Origin: Multifurca ochricompacta
Taxonomy: Eukaryota; Basidiomycota; Agaricomycetes; Russulales; Russulaceae
Direction of reading: 5' to 3'
DNA: 64,000 bases
NCBI GenBank assembly: GCA_022496185.1
Contig: WTXG01000163.1
Location: forward strand, 1-64,000
In this document: in pieces, positions 9,459-20,543 of the stretch
Layout: every line of letters begins with the position of its first letter
How positions within the stretch are numbered: the first letter of the stretch is position 1
Program-made: the position numbers and the translations under genes
The notes under the pieces: model-generated
Told to the model about the DNA's origin: nothing
Database searches by the model: none
What the model saw: the letters and a program-made list of their open reading frames with translations, nothing else

Positions 9459-10581
9459 TTGAAGCTCAAATATCACCATCTGGACACCCAAGAAGAAGGC
9501 TCTGCGTCTATCACTGACCTATCTGCAGACACGGTTTATGCTTATCAGGCAGAATATGACGACATGACTGCAGAAGTTATTGAAGATGCCGAAGGTAATC
9601 CAAAATCACTCATTGAAGCTCAAACATGCAAAGACTGGCCTTTTTGGAAGGAGGCCATGGACCACAAAGTCCTTACACTGGAAAATGTGAAAACATGGAT
9701 TACAGTACCACACCCAGAAAACAAGAATATAGTCAGATCAAAATGGGTTTTTTGTGACAGTTTGTTTTTCCTTGCTTTTCTTTTCTTCATTGGCTGTTTG
9801 AATAACTGTCTGGGTTGTATCAGTTAACCTATCTAACTAGGTTAACTGACCAAATACTATAGAGGGCATAACCCCTCTATTGTTTACTGTTTACTTATGT
9901 ACTGGTCTAGCCCATCTCCTGTACTTATATGACATGGTATGACATAGCTATGAGGTCGCTGTGACACAGCATGATATCATCCTACTATACCTATTTTACT
10001 TTACTTCATTGGCTAGACTCTTATCTTTGATAGTGATCCAACTGTATTTAAACCTGCTACATTCTAGAGAACAGACTTTAAGTCTGTTCTCCTGTGCTCA
10101 ATACAGGTGTATCAGAGACTCACAGAATCCCCCTCTTGAGCCTTCTAAATCATGTCTTAGGAGGTCTTCAAACCCCAGTAGCTTGTGGCAGGACTTAGTG
10201 TCACTGCTCGATCCCATACCTTGCGTGCGCCCCTCTAGCTTGTGTGGGCTTGACTCATCTTGATTAAAGACTCGATCTTGATCTAGTTGCCTTGAACTCG
10301 AACAATTCCCCAACCTTGACACAGCACGCACCTGGCTGTGACATTTTTCAAGTCAAACACAAGGCCAATGGTACTGTGGACAAGTACATAGCAAGACTTG
10401 TCACATGCGGTTTCACTCAAGTATACAGAGTCAATTATTTCGACACATTCTCTCTCGATCGCCAAGTTCTTCTAATGCATGATTCAAACTTGAAGATAGA
10501 AAACCTTACGACACTGCAATGCCACCAGGAGTATACTCCTGCAACGACTCACCACGAACACAGACTGATGCCAAAAAGATG
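9459..10581 (+). pseudogene. Ty1/copia reverse transcriptase fragment (spacer)
   Basis: The first part (9459-9752) encodes the region preceding copia RT (LIEAQTCKDWPFWKEAM...KTWITVP...SKWVF). After a solo LTR it resumes at 10349 with VKHKANGTVDKYIARLV and VNYFDTFSLDRQ, matching the KARLVAKGFTQ...FDETFSPVAR region of copia RT. The palm motifs and everything downstream are missing. A sister fragment without the LTR is at 50620-51180. It is a dead remnant not closely matching the copia family at 19 kb and 30 kb. Confidence 0.8.
9753..10343 (+). mobile_element. Solo LTR in copia fragment (591 bp)
   Basis: The sequence runs TGTGACAGTTTG...CTGGCTGTGACA and is flanked by TTTTT on both sides (9748-9752, 10344-10348). 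The sister copia fragment at 50.9 kb lacks it. A TATA-like TGTATTTAAAC lies at 10043, followed by a near-perfect 25-nt palindrome at 10067-10091. It is related to but distinct from the LTR at 7297. Confidence 0.9.
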
Positions 10582-11935
10582 AATACCAAGAGGTAATCGG
10601 AAGCCTCTCAGATATTGTTTGTCTCTGTATGTACATCATGTGATGTGTCACAATGTGCTGAGTGAATTGCAGTCAGTGACTGTGTGAGTTTGAAGCAGAG
10701 AGAGGTTCCAGGAGAGAGAAAAGGAGAGAGAAGGGACTCGACATCAATGAGAACGCTGAGACAGACAAGTAGCCTCGCAGACTGGATGCTATTCACCCAG
10801 CATGTTGTGCCAAATCACATGATGTAAAGTAATCAAAAGCAAATATTCTGGGATAGCGGTTCGATGTGATTACATAAGTCAAAAACATGTTTGCAATTAA
10901 TTAGATACTTAGGATGTACATCTAAGATCTGACATGTGATCAAATCACATTATCAAACGAGATAACAAGATAATGCATTTAATGCATTCATTTAATTTAG
11001 TAGCTGATATAGTACATTGAATCTGCTATAGATAAAGCAATTGCTATTGCATTATTGACTGCATCTAAGCCTCTAAGTCTAAACAAGGTGAAATAGCTAG
11101 TAGTAATGTAGTATCTAGTACAAGTTGTGCTATGCCTGTTCCACAAATTCAACAACAAAGGGCAATTTTATTGCATTGGAGTCGTGTTTATCAGTTTTGG
11201 GTGTTTGACAGCAGGAAACCATTTTTTTAGTACATAGAATAAAATATGCAAGCTGTATTATGCATTACATGGAATGTAGAAGTAAATCATTGTAAATCTA
11301 AGATCCTACCTCAGATTTGATATCCCATGGTGTTCCATGAGGTCCATGCAGCCTCACAATCACCAGCGCAGGCCCAGGTGCATGGTTGTCGTGTTCCTGT
11401 CTTCTCTAGATGTTGAACATCATTTACCAGACAACTAACATTGGCTCTGATGTCCTGCGACACCATGCTGTTGATCCAGATTCAATTTTTGTGTGGGAGT
11501 TGCAATCAGATAATCTTGGCTGCATCAACAAGTTTGTCTGCCCATGATGAAAGTGCATTAATTTTGATTTGTAGCTTTGATGAGAATTAGTAACTGTTCT
11601 GATGATTGTTTGAGTCATTGATGTACTTCTTCCTCAAGATCACTCTCATCTCCATCATTGAGCAGTCCTTGTACCTCCTCCATGTCATGTATGGCCAATG
11701 ATGACAATTCTTCAGTACTCATTGACATCACACTCCACAGCCACCTGCCTAGCACCCCCTCAAGATCAAACTCTTGCCATCAGCCTTCCACCAGCATATC
11801 TGGATTTCCCATCCAAACGTGATCATCTCCATCAGTAATACTGCCTTCATCTAGATCAGGGTGCTCTGTTGGCTAAACATGCACCCCAATCAAGGGACCT
11901 TACACAGGACCCTGGCTCACACACTAGAAAAGAAA

Positions 11936-12011
11936 TGGCCACATTGGGGATTGAACCCAAGACCTCTGGACAAGCCAGGTCCAGTGCTCTAAACCACTGA
12001 GCTACATGGCC
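11936..12011 (-). tRNA. tRNA-like sequence (right arm)
   Basis: Exact mirror of 7958-8033, with the same acceptor, D, T and 6-bp anticodon stems and the same A and B boxes. Function as a tRNA is doubtful for the same reason. Confidence 0.65.
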
Positions 12012-12074
12012 TCAGGTTCATAGTGGTACACAACCTCCTATATGAGGTCATGCAGAGTTGCATCATGTAACACC

Positions 12075-12672
12075 TGTCACACACAGGTCCTTCGGCGTGC
12101 ATTGGTTCAGGTTCAGGTCAGAGTCAGAGTCAATCAAGGCAGTCAAGAGATGTAAGTGTCAAGTCAGGTCAAGATGTCACAATGCGCAGCTGGTATGGAT
12201 CAAGGCAATGAGTCTGGACATTGCATGTGAAGTCAGGGTTTTCAGATAGCAAGGCAAGAGCCTTTGCTGGAGTTACTGGTGAGCCAAACCCTCTCAAGTC
12301 ACATCTTGGAAGAGGGCTGAAGGGACTTCCTAAGGACCTTTGATTGGTACAAGGAGAACAGACTTAGTCTGTCCTTGGATTTATTGTAGTCCTTAAATAC
12401 AATGTGGCTACTATGAAGTCATAGTCTAGAGTCTTGTACAAATGATATCATAGTAGGTCACAATGGTCATGATATCATCTATGAGGTCATACTAAGGTCA
12501 CAAGGTCTATGACATCAACTATGAGATCATCAATCAGATGACATGGGAGTTGAATCCCTTGTCCAGACTATGGCCATCAGATAAGTGGATCTGATAAGGT
12601 ATACAGTGAAAGAAAGGGGCATAGAAGACAAAAAAGAGAGAAAATGCGAAATACTAGCAAGAAAGTGTCACA
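12075..12672 (-). mobile_element. Solo LTR, TGTGACACTTTC family (right arm)
   Basis: Mirror of 7297-7894 with the same GGTGT target duplication. The insertion therefore predates the inverted duplication. Confidence 0.9.
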
Positions 12673-13608
12673 ACACCTGACTGTGTCAACATGCTCAATC
12701 TCCATCCCATTGATATTGGATACAAGAGCAGGGTGGCAGTAAAGTGGCAAGATGTGGTGACAGACAACTTGACACCAGAAGTGCATGGGTGGAGGTTGTA
12801 CTGATTGGACAAGGTGTTTACATAGGTGCTGGCTGTGATACTTTTGCTGTCTGCAATTGCATGTCCATGTAGTAACATCTGTAATATAACTAGTCCTGCT
12901 GATGGATGCTTCTGCAAGCTGTTTCCAAGACAATTTGAAGTACCTTGGATAGGTTGAAAGTGGCTTTGAGTGGCCCAAATGATATGTGTCTTCAAGGGCT
13001 TCTGCATGTGCAATGTACTCAGGTGTGACTTTAGTTATGATAATCCAGACAAGCAGATCAAGGCAAGGTCAAAGCATGTGATGCAGGTGATTGTGCTTTA
13101 ACTGCCTCCAGAAGTTTTCAGTTCCCATCATTGTTTGCCACCAAGATATGTATGGAGATGTTGAGCATGCCCAGAGTTTCCACTTGGGTAGCACATACCA
13201 TGCAGTCCAAAGGTATCCCCACACTTCCCAAAGTCCCCATTGGTGACAGAACTGATACATTTCTGTGACAGTGCACTTGCAAATTTCCATTGCACTGCAT
13301 GGTCCCTCATTCTGTTCAGAAAAAGCTGGATGCTGACAGAAGTGTTTTATGAAGATATGAAGGATCTGCTTTCTGTGGCATGCTGGGCAAAATACATATG
13401 CAAGATCCTTCACTTGTGTCTCACCCTCTTCCAAATCCCATTCTGGATCATCTTCATCTGCACCACCCAACTTGGAGCCTGGATCTGAATCAGAACCAAG
13501 CTGTTCATTGAGCTTGTCTATCAGCTCACCCTCCTCATCTGACAACCTGTCAAGATCCACCTCAACCCCCTCATTACTTGATGGAGATGGATCAGAGTCA
13601 GTGGTGGG

Positions 13609-15060
13609 TAGTGATTGTCAAGGGGTTTCATACCTGCGCAGGTAAGCGTGGCAGGTTTTGCCAGGTATGGGTATGGGTATATGGCTCCCAACCCATGGAA
13701 ACCCATACCTGTGTGGCAGGTTTGGTGGGTATAGGTGCCGATTATGCATTGACAAGATCAGTAGAATTTCCAAGATAAAACACATCTGCAGCCACAAAAA
13801 TATAAGATCTCATCTGATGTATGCTACAGGGTGAATTGAAATATGTTCTAGTGTTATCCTACAAAATATCAAAGCAGATCAACAGTGCAATGTAAAATAA
13901 AAGTGTTATCAGTGATCCACTTTCTTGAAAACCATGATGCATTTGTTTTATTAATGCGCAATCATTTCTGCCAGTCTGGCACTATCTAAAATACACTCTA
14001 GACTAATATAGACTATTCTATAATCTAATTATCAAATTACTTTATTGAAACAAGGTCCGCGTGTATCTACAAGCTGCATGGGGCAGTGACTACATTGCAT
14101 TGCATGGTGGTCTGACCTCCTTCCTATTAAGGAAGGTTGACTTAAACGCGCAGAAATGTGCATCCAGGGACCAGGACAGTCACACTTGTATGAAATGAAA
14201 CCAGAATAATAAAATGATAATGTAAATAAAGGATCCTTTTAATCTTCTGAACATAAACCAACAATTTTTGAAGGATCCTGAGTAGCCATAAATGAACGCG
14301 TTGTGTCCAAGTGCTTATCTCCTTGACCGGGATGGCCTGGGACACTTATCTGAAATGTGCAGAAATGCAAAGAACAGTTGCACTCATATAAAATTGAAAC
14401 CAGAATAATAAAATAAAAATAGAATAATAAATTATCTTAATCTTATGAACATAAAATAGGAATCTTTGAGGGATCTTGAGTAGCCATAAATGAATGTGCT
14501 GTGTCCAAGTGCATATCTCCTTGACTGGGATATCCCAGGCCAGATGTCCGAAATGCGCGATGCAAGTAAAGAACTTGCATGCATTTCATTTTATGGGTAA
14601 CCCAGGTATCAAAACAATTATCCAGGGGTTACCCCTGCCAATTGCTATGTGTTCATCAAATTTTTTTGCATTCTGTGTGTTTATCTGACAGGCTTTTCAT
14701 CAATGTTCTATAACATCCTATCTAATCATCTCTGTATACTGGATTTTAGTTGTGCTTGTATAAAATTGAAAGCAGAATAATAAAACAAAAATGGAATAAT
14801 GAATTATCTTAATCTTCTGAACATAAAACAAGAGTCATTGAGGGATCTTAAGCAGCCACAAATGAATGCATTGTGTATCTTCTTGGTCCGGGAAGGCCCA
14901 GGCTGGTTATCCGAAATGTGCGATGCAAGTAAAGAACTTGCACATGTTTTCACAGGTGACCCATGGGTAACCCACAGGTTACCCATACCCATAGTGACGG
15001 GTACGGGTATGGGTACGGGTACCAACAAGGATACCCCAGGGTTACCCCTGCCAATCACTA
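13609..15060. mobile_element. hAT-like non-autonomous element, copy A (right arm)
   Basis: Mirror of 4909-6360, with the same terminal inverted repeats, imperfect 8-bp duplications and three internal repeats. It splits the MULE between the catalytic core and the C-terminal part. Confidence 0.8.
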
Positions 15061-15623
15061 GTGATGGGTAGCTGAGAAGGATGGGGTGATATGTTGGGTA
15101 TTGGGATTGGGGGAATTCAGATGGTTAGCCACTCCTTCAGAGGCATATTGAGCATTTGTAAGACTCTGTTCAGGCATACCACAAGTCAAGGAATTGCTTT
15201 TGTAGCAACATAATGTTTTCCAGTCTGTCAATTTTTGTTATAATAAATGTTAAACAGTGGGTGTGCAGGTGTGGACCATATCACTAGATTGATGAACCAG
15301 GATGAATGATTTGTCAATCCAGCTGAACTCAGCTTTTGCAACTTTGACATTATAGGGTGCTGGGGCATGTTGTAGGATTGACAAGTGCATCTTGATTGCT
15401 TGGATGGCATGCCAATAGCAGATCTGATGCTTTGCACCTGGTATGATAGCAAGAAATGCATTTATTTCCAACCAATCCTTGTCTGTAAGTGTAAAAATAA
15501 TCTGCAAATGCCAATTATTGTTGATGTATGAAATGAAACAGCTGAGAAATAGTTCTTTGGCACCCAGTTCACCAATGTTTGACTGGATCAGGAGATATCC
15601 AAGAGGTAACCCTGACCTGTAGA

Positions 15624-16491
15624 TAGTGATGTGCCTGGTAAAGAACGCAGCCTGAGGTTAGATAATCCAAACTACCTAGAATGGTAGTTATAATTCAGTT
15701 ATGTTGGTCAGAACTGATGATATTAGTCTTTACCTAGAATGGTAGTTATAACTAGTACGCGTTAGCTACATAGGTAAAGATAAGATAACAAAATACTCAC
15801 TTCAGTTATGTTGGTCAGAACTGAAGTGAACTGTACAGTAAAAGCGTCCTTTAAATACTGTAAACGAGTGTGCTTATAGTAACCAAGATAAAGAAGGATT
15901 GTGTCTAATCAAGTAAGGTATCAAACTATTCACAGGAAGGTGAAACGCAGTCCGCGTGCTACTGCACAACACACAACTCGCTTGTTAGTACCACACACTT
16001 AGCGATTGATCCGACCTGGCCATATTGATCCATTTCCGACACCTGGCCCAGCTCAAAGCCAGAAGCCAGGCCAAGCCAGGCTGTTGTGATGGCCCAGCTC
16101 AGAGAAACTAAAAGCCAAAGCCACCAGCTCAGGCCACAGCTTTCAACAGCACATACAATTGCAATAGCAATCGTCAAAATCAGTAGAAATCTGATCACAA
16201 AGTGGTTGATTTGGGTCATGTGATCATGTTTATTGTGGCATTTCAAACTTTTTCTTCAATATAGCTTTGCAATACATAACACACCAAGTCAGATTTGGAT
16301 TAGCTGAACTATAACTACTAGTTATATGTCATAAAATTTTCTCTGCCAAAAGCTGCAGCTTGGGCCAAGCCAGGCCAGGGCCAAGCCATCTGTGGCAGCT
16401 TTGGCTTGGCCCAGACTTCAGGAAAGCCGGAGCCGCCCCAGGCCAAGCCAAAGCTGTGGCTTTTGGGCCAAGCTGGGCTGGAACATCACTA
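15624..16491. mobile_element. hAT-like element with GGCC/AAGC-rich body
   Basis: The ends TAGTGATGTGCC and GGAACATCACTA form terminal inverted repeats. Flanks CCTGTAGA and CCCATAGA are an imperfect 8-bp duplication. Deleting it rejoins the MULE frame as KVFMLLGEIYG + SGLPLGYL, good evidence of insertion. The interior is full of GGCCAAGCC / AGCT variants at 16050-16150 and 16350-16480. No transposase is present. Confidence 0.75.
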
Positions 16492-17213
16492 CCCATAGAT
16501 TTCACCAAGAAGCATGAAAACTTTGTGCTCCATTTGTGTTCCCTGGCCATTGTCAGGTCAGCTTCAAGTTGTTATTCATAAATGGAAGACTCACATGCAG
16601 AATCTAACTGTAGTTCATGGAGGCACCCTCCCCATTGGTGAAGAATTTCAGGTAGCACAAACACAATAACTGTGATGCCCTCACCCTCTTCAATTGGTAT
16701 TGGTTCCACAGTGTACAGGCGATCTGGTGATGACATTTGAAACTCTTCAAGAAGCAGCTGTGCTGACTGGACTTCATCCTCATCCCTTTTCCAGGTACAA
16801 CTGGACAATTGTGACCATAAGTGATAGATGGATTTGCCTGTGAAGGACAGCTTTGGATGTTTCTTCAGAATCTCAGTCCAGAGCTTATTGTAAGATGTGA
16901 ATATTTTGTAGACAAGACCTGATGATGTTTACTTACCTGTGTTGGGGTTAATTTGAGGTTAATTTGGACGTATTGCACAACTTCTTCTGGGATATCAATA
17001 GGACAATATGGGACATGATCTTCACAGTGTGTTGATTTAATGAAGACAACATTAGAATGGTCGGATAAGGTTATATGTATCCAACCAGAGCAGTCAAAGG
17101 TTTCCATTGATTCTTTATCATGATTTTTGACACCTTCTTGGTGGCTCTTTGATGGGGCATGCTGCCAATCAGTATTTTGGGCACAATTGTATATGTAACA
17201 TGTTGATGTGCCT

Positions 17214-17803
17214 TGTTACGTCCAGTGCAGGATGTTCCACACAACTTGTGTGACAGCGTTGTTCAATGATTCAGATAAGAAGTCAAAAGGACTTCTTGGA
17301 GTTTAATGTGACAAGTCAAAGTCAAAGGGGCTGTTCCCTAAGACAATGGTGAACGGAGAAGTGCTGAAAGCACTGAGATGAATGAGTCAAAGATTCAAAG
17401 GAGGATGTCCAGAAGACAGGCACCGATGTATTCAATAAGTCAAGTCTAAGGTCTACACTGTAGCTACAACAGACTTATATATGTAAACAGGCAGGCATCT
17501 AAAGATAAGGGGTACAGAGTCAAGTGGGTCTGAATATATGAAAGCAGAGGGTGTAAAGCCTGGCTTCTGATAGGGAATTAAGTAAGTGTCTGGTCTTAGA
17601 GATAAGGGGATAGAAGATAAGAAGAGGCATAAACAAGCGTAATCAATGAGTCAATGTGTACAAAGGCGGTCACAGGGAAGGGAGTAAGGCATGTGATGGA
17701 TCCCAGGACTGGGACATGATCAAGAAATGAAGGGTAGGCAGAAGAGAGGGATTCTCGTTGGGGAGAGTGAAGAAAAGCGGGTCACTCAGTCCTAGTCGTA
17801 ACA
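17214..17803 (-). mobile_element. Solo LTR, TGTTACG gypsy family
   Basis: A 590-bp sequence begins TGTTACG and ends CGTAACA in either reading, flanked by TGCCT and TCCCT (4 of 5). It shares the block around GGCTTCTGATAGGGAATTAAG with the gypsy LTR at 4740, which indicates minus-strand orientation. A TATA-like ATATATAAG lies near 17478. It interrupts the MULE. Confidence 0.88.
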
Positions 17804-18094
17804 TCCCTGCAGATCATTTGTGGTCATATTTACTCTGGTAACTGATATGAAGAGATTCATAATTTTGTAATGAAAAGAAGGAAGTGTTATGCACAGGAAC
17901 CAATAACTCATCACTTCCCACATCAGATTGACAATGGCATCTGTGTGCTCCCTCCTAACAGTGTAACCCACTAAATCCTTGATATTCACATTTGCTTCAA
18001 CCTTGATCATGTCTTTCTGCCTTCCCAGGAAAGTTAAAAATTCATTTAGTGGCAAAACAGATAAGGTTTCATCTGACACATCCTGAACACCATC

Positions 18095-18688
18095 TGTGAC
18101 ACTTTCTTACTAGTATTTCGCGTTTTCTCTCTTTTTTTTGTCTTCTATGCCCCTTTCTTTCACTGTACACCTTATCAGATCCACTTATCTGATGGCCATA
18201 GTCTGGACAAGGGATTCAACTCCCATGTCATCTGATTGATGATCTCATAGTTGATGTCATAGACCTTGTGACCTTAGTATGACCTCATAGATGATATCAT
18301 GACCATTGTGACCTACTATGATATCATTTGTACAAGACTCTAGACTATGACTTCATAGTAGCTACATTGTATTTAAGGACTACAATAAATCCAAGGACAG
18401 ACCAAGTCTGTTCTCCTTGTACCAATCAAAGGTCCTTAGGAAGTCCCTTCAGCCCTCTTCCAAGATGTGACTTGAGAGGGTTTGGCTCACCAGTAGCTCC
18501 AGCAAAGGCTCTTGCCTTGCTATCTGAACACCCTGACTTCACATGCGACATTCAGACTCATTGCCTTGATCCACACTGGCCGTGCGCTGTGACGTCTTGA
18601 CTTGACTTGACACCTGCATCTCTTGACTGACTTGATTGACCTTGACCCAAACCTGAACTGATGCACACTGAAGGACCTGTGTGCGACA
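18095..18688 (+). mobile_element. Solo LTR, TGTGACACTTTC family, third copy
   Basis: A 594-bp sequence from TGTGACACTTTC to GTGTGCGACA has perfect CCATC duplications (18090-18094 and 18689-18693). It is very similar to the LTR in the arms and splits the MULE after the ETDGV codons. Confidence 0.92.
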
Positions 18689-18864
18689 CCATCAGTTTCA
18701 GAGTTCTGAACCTTCTTCAGGTTCTTCTTGGCCTGTCTATTGTGTTTTGTTTTTATTGTGCAGAGAGAACATGTTGCAGTATGTGTTGAAGTATTTGCCT
18801 TCAGTGGAATTTTTTCAAGACCTAGGGACTTCTTGCATTTTGAGCACTTCTTTGACTCTGCCAT

Positions 18865-19151
18865 CTCCAGATAGCTACAAGGTGGGCACAGGAGAAGTGA
18901 GGTGCATTAGGATGGGCATTGATAGCTGGGACCAATTGATCTAACCAAGTACTATCAGAACCAGTCTGCCAACACAATCAACAATGTATTATTTGTTTTT
19001 GTATGTACATCACATGTGGAACAGGCTTGTACTAGATACTACATTACTACTAGTTATCTCATTTAATGATATGATCTGATCACATGTCAGATCTTAGATG
19101 AACACGTTTTTGGATTGTGTTATCTATGCATGATCATAATCATGTCAAACC
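18865..19151. other. MULE 5' terminal region
   Basis: No gene is seen. From about 19010 the sequence (CTTGTACTAGATACTAC..., GATCACATGTCAGATC) matches, with internal deletions, the sequence beyond the MULE stop in the arms (8840-9130). Read on the MULE strand, the two ends are inverted relative to each other, as expected for long terminal inverted repeats. It continues after the copia insertion at 26802-26820. Confidence 0.55.
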
Positions 19152-20302
19152 TGTTGACATGGCATGTGTCTTGAGGTGCTTCAGGCATCTAGGTTAGGGT
19201 CTAAGCTGTGCAAGATTAGATTAGATATTGATTCGGAGTGTAAGGATGGCTTGGGCGTTGGACGCGAAACCTCCGGTTATCACCACTTCTGGCAGGACCC
19301 GTTTGCTCTCATTCTTCCATACTATACTGTCAATAAATTTTCTAACATTTGCCTGACTTTAGTTTCGGACAGACTCTGACACTGGTGCAAAGCATGATTG
19401 ATCTATGGTACAAGTAATTTTACTTAGCATATTACAGGGATTGTGCACGTTCCGGGCCGCCTGCCTATTCTTTTCCGTACACCCGGCTACCCAGTTTCTC
19501 CCTTACTCCCTTTTACTTATTCCACTTTCGTTCACCCCACATGGCTTCACCTCTGTTAATTTCTAAAAACATTCCTTCAGCTAGGTCTCTCCACAAGTAT
19601 ATAAAGGTACATACAATGCTCGTAGTAGACCAGCGAGCAACTAGCAATCTAGCTTCTCTCTCTCTCTATCTCTCTCTCTCTTTGTGTGCAAAAGAACAGT
19701 TATTGAACAAGGCGCAAGGTCAATCGGAACCATCAGCACCGTCATCAGTAAACATTCAGCATGATCCAACGCTCATCGACTTCATTACGTCGCGCGGGCT
19801 CTTCTCTCTCCTCTTCTCAACTTACTGCTCACCTTACTCCTCAGGGAACAGGCTTTGCTTTGCACTCACTGCAGATAGGCTCTGCACAGGAGTTTCGGAC
19901 TTTTACCATATCATTATTACTTTCTTTCTTGCGATGCGCAGCAGCTGACTGATGTACCTTAGTAATCCTGTATAGCATGTGATATCTCACTGGCCAATGG
20001 CCTTTGTCCCTCAGTAGTACATTCTAGCGCATTCCATTGCGCACAGACCATCTATTGATAAGTATATAAGGGTGTCTGTTTCGTCCTCTACACTTCAGAG
20101 TTTCCTTCACCTCTGAAGTGTAAGTCCTATCTCTCCTACTTACTACTGTACCTTTGACTAACCATCTCCTGTAGATAACTTGTCTTTCTAGGTGTGTAGT
20201 ATAGTATAATAGAGTTTCCTTCACCTCTGAAGTATAACTTGTCTTTCTAGCCTTACACGCTAACCACAGTCAGTATCACTGCGCGCACATGCCTGTTCTT
20301 CA
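19152..20302 (+). repeat. Copia I 5' LTR (interrupted)
   Basis: Without the 650-bp insertion and its 4-bp duplication the LTR is about 497 bp, matching the 498-bp 3' LTR. A TATA box (AGTATATAAGG) lies at 20061. An 11-bp stem (ACACTTCAGAG / CTCTGAAGTGT, 20090-20121) lies just downstream. Confidence 0.88.
19239..19888 (+). mobile_element. Solo LTR, TGTAAGGATGG family, in copia I LTR
   Basis: The sequence TGTAAGGATGG...CTCTGCACA is flanked by GGAG on both sides (19235-19238, 19889-19892). The 3' LTR at 26390 shows the uninterrupted site. It contains a TATA-like AAGTATATAAAGG at 19597. Relatives are at 49501 and upstream of each CHAT gene. Confidence 0.85.
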
Positions 20303-20543
20303 GGTTATGGGCCCTGCCGCTCTTTACTGATCTGGCACTCCTTTTTGATCACAGTCCAAAAAATCTTTCAAGCTCAACAAAGCTTCAAAAGTTCATTCCC
20401 AATAACTTTTCCTTGTGAGCTTCTCTTTCAATTATTTGCCCTTAACTGTCCACAAGGTGGTGCGCTTTATGTGCCCACCTTGATCTGTTTGGCTAGCCCT
20501 TTCTTAAGGGTTCTTGCAAAAGGTGACGAGGGACCCTTAGTGG

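Larger units (their letters stand above)
9189..10780. other. Spacer between inverted-repeat arms
   Basis: The unique 1592-bp centre holds about 200 bp of non-coding sequence (from GGCTTGTCCTCACAAAAG), a copia fragment with a solo LTR, and at 10640-10780 a leader-like sequence (GTTTGAAGCAGAGAG...GAGACAGACAAG). The same order recurs without flanking palindrome at 49250-51310. The spacer is therefore a duplicated accessory block rather than random loop sequence. Confidence 0.8.
11867..12691 (-). mobile_element. 222-bp tRNA-like LTR element with nested LTR (right arm)
   Basis: Mirror image of 7278-8102, with GAGCA duplications on the minus strand (11862-11866 and 12692-12696). It carries the tRNA-like sequence and the same nested LTR. 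Confidence 0.85.
10781..15228 (-). repeat. Right arm of 4448-bp inverted repeat
   Basis: This is the exact mirror of 4741-9188. Outside 15228 the MULE sequence continues uninterrupted, whereas on the left side it is cut by the gypsy LTR at 4740. The right side therefore shows the older, longer sequence. Confidence 0.95.
11311..18864 (-). pseudogene. Mutator-like (MULE) transposase, multiply interrupted
   Basis: Reading the minus strand: ATG at 18864 begins MAESKKCSKCKKSLGL with paired CXXC motifs. Next come SVLPLNEFLTFLGRQKD, GWIHITLSDHSNVVF...DHVPYCPIDIPEEV, and QLDSACESS (candidate catalytic Asp). Then follow a GSGLPLGYLLIQS block, FTLTDKDWLEIN (second Asp), YWHAIQAIK, KAEFSWID (candidate Glu), and finally the CHRKQ, TENFWRQLKH and SWIM (CNC...CKH) segments, ending NTMGYQI. 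This order matches basidiomycete MULE transposases. Insertions at 18095-18688, 17214-17803, 15624-16491, 13609-15060 and 11867-12691 break it, and further frameshifts and stops exist. Its flanks (near 19010-19151 and 10800-11170) resemble each other in inverted orientation, as MULE terminal repeats do. Confidence 0.85.

Noticed and set aside
16360..16581. Plus ORF rich in GPSH/GQAKA repeats
   Set aside because: It lies in a GGCC/AAGC repeat of a hAT-like element; composition explains the frame.
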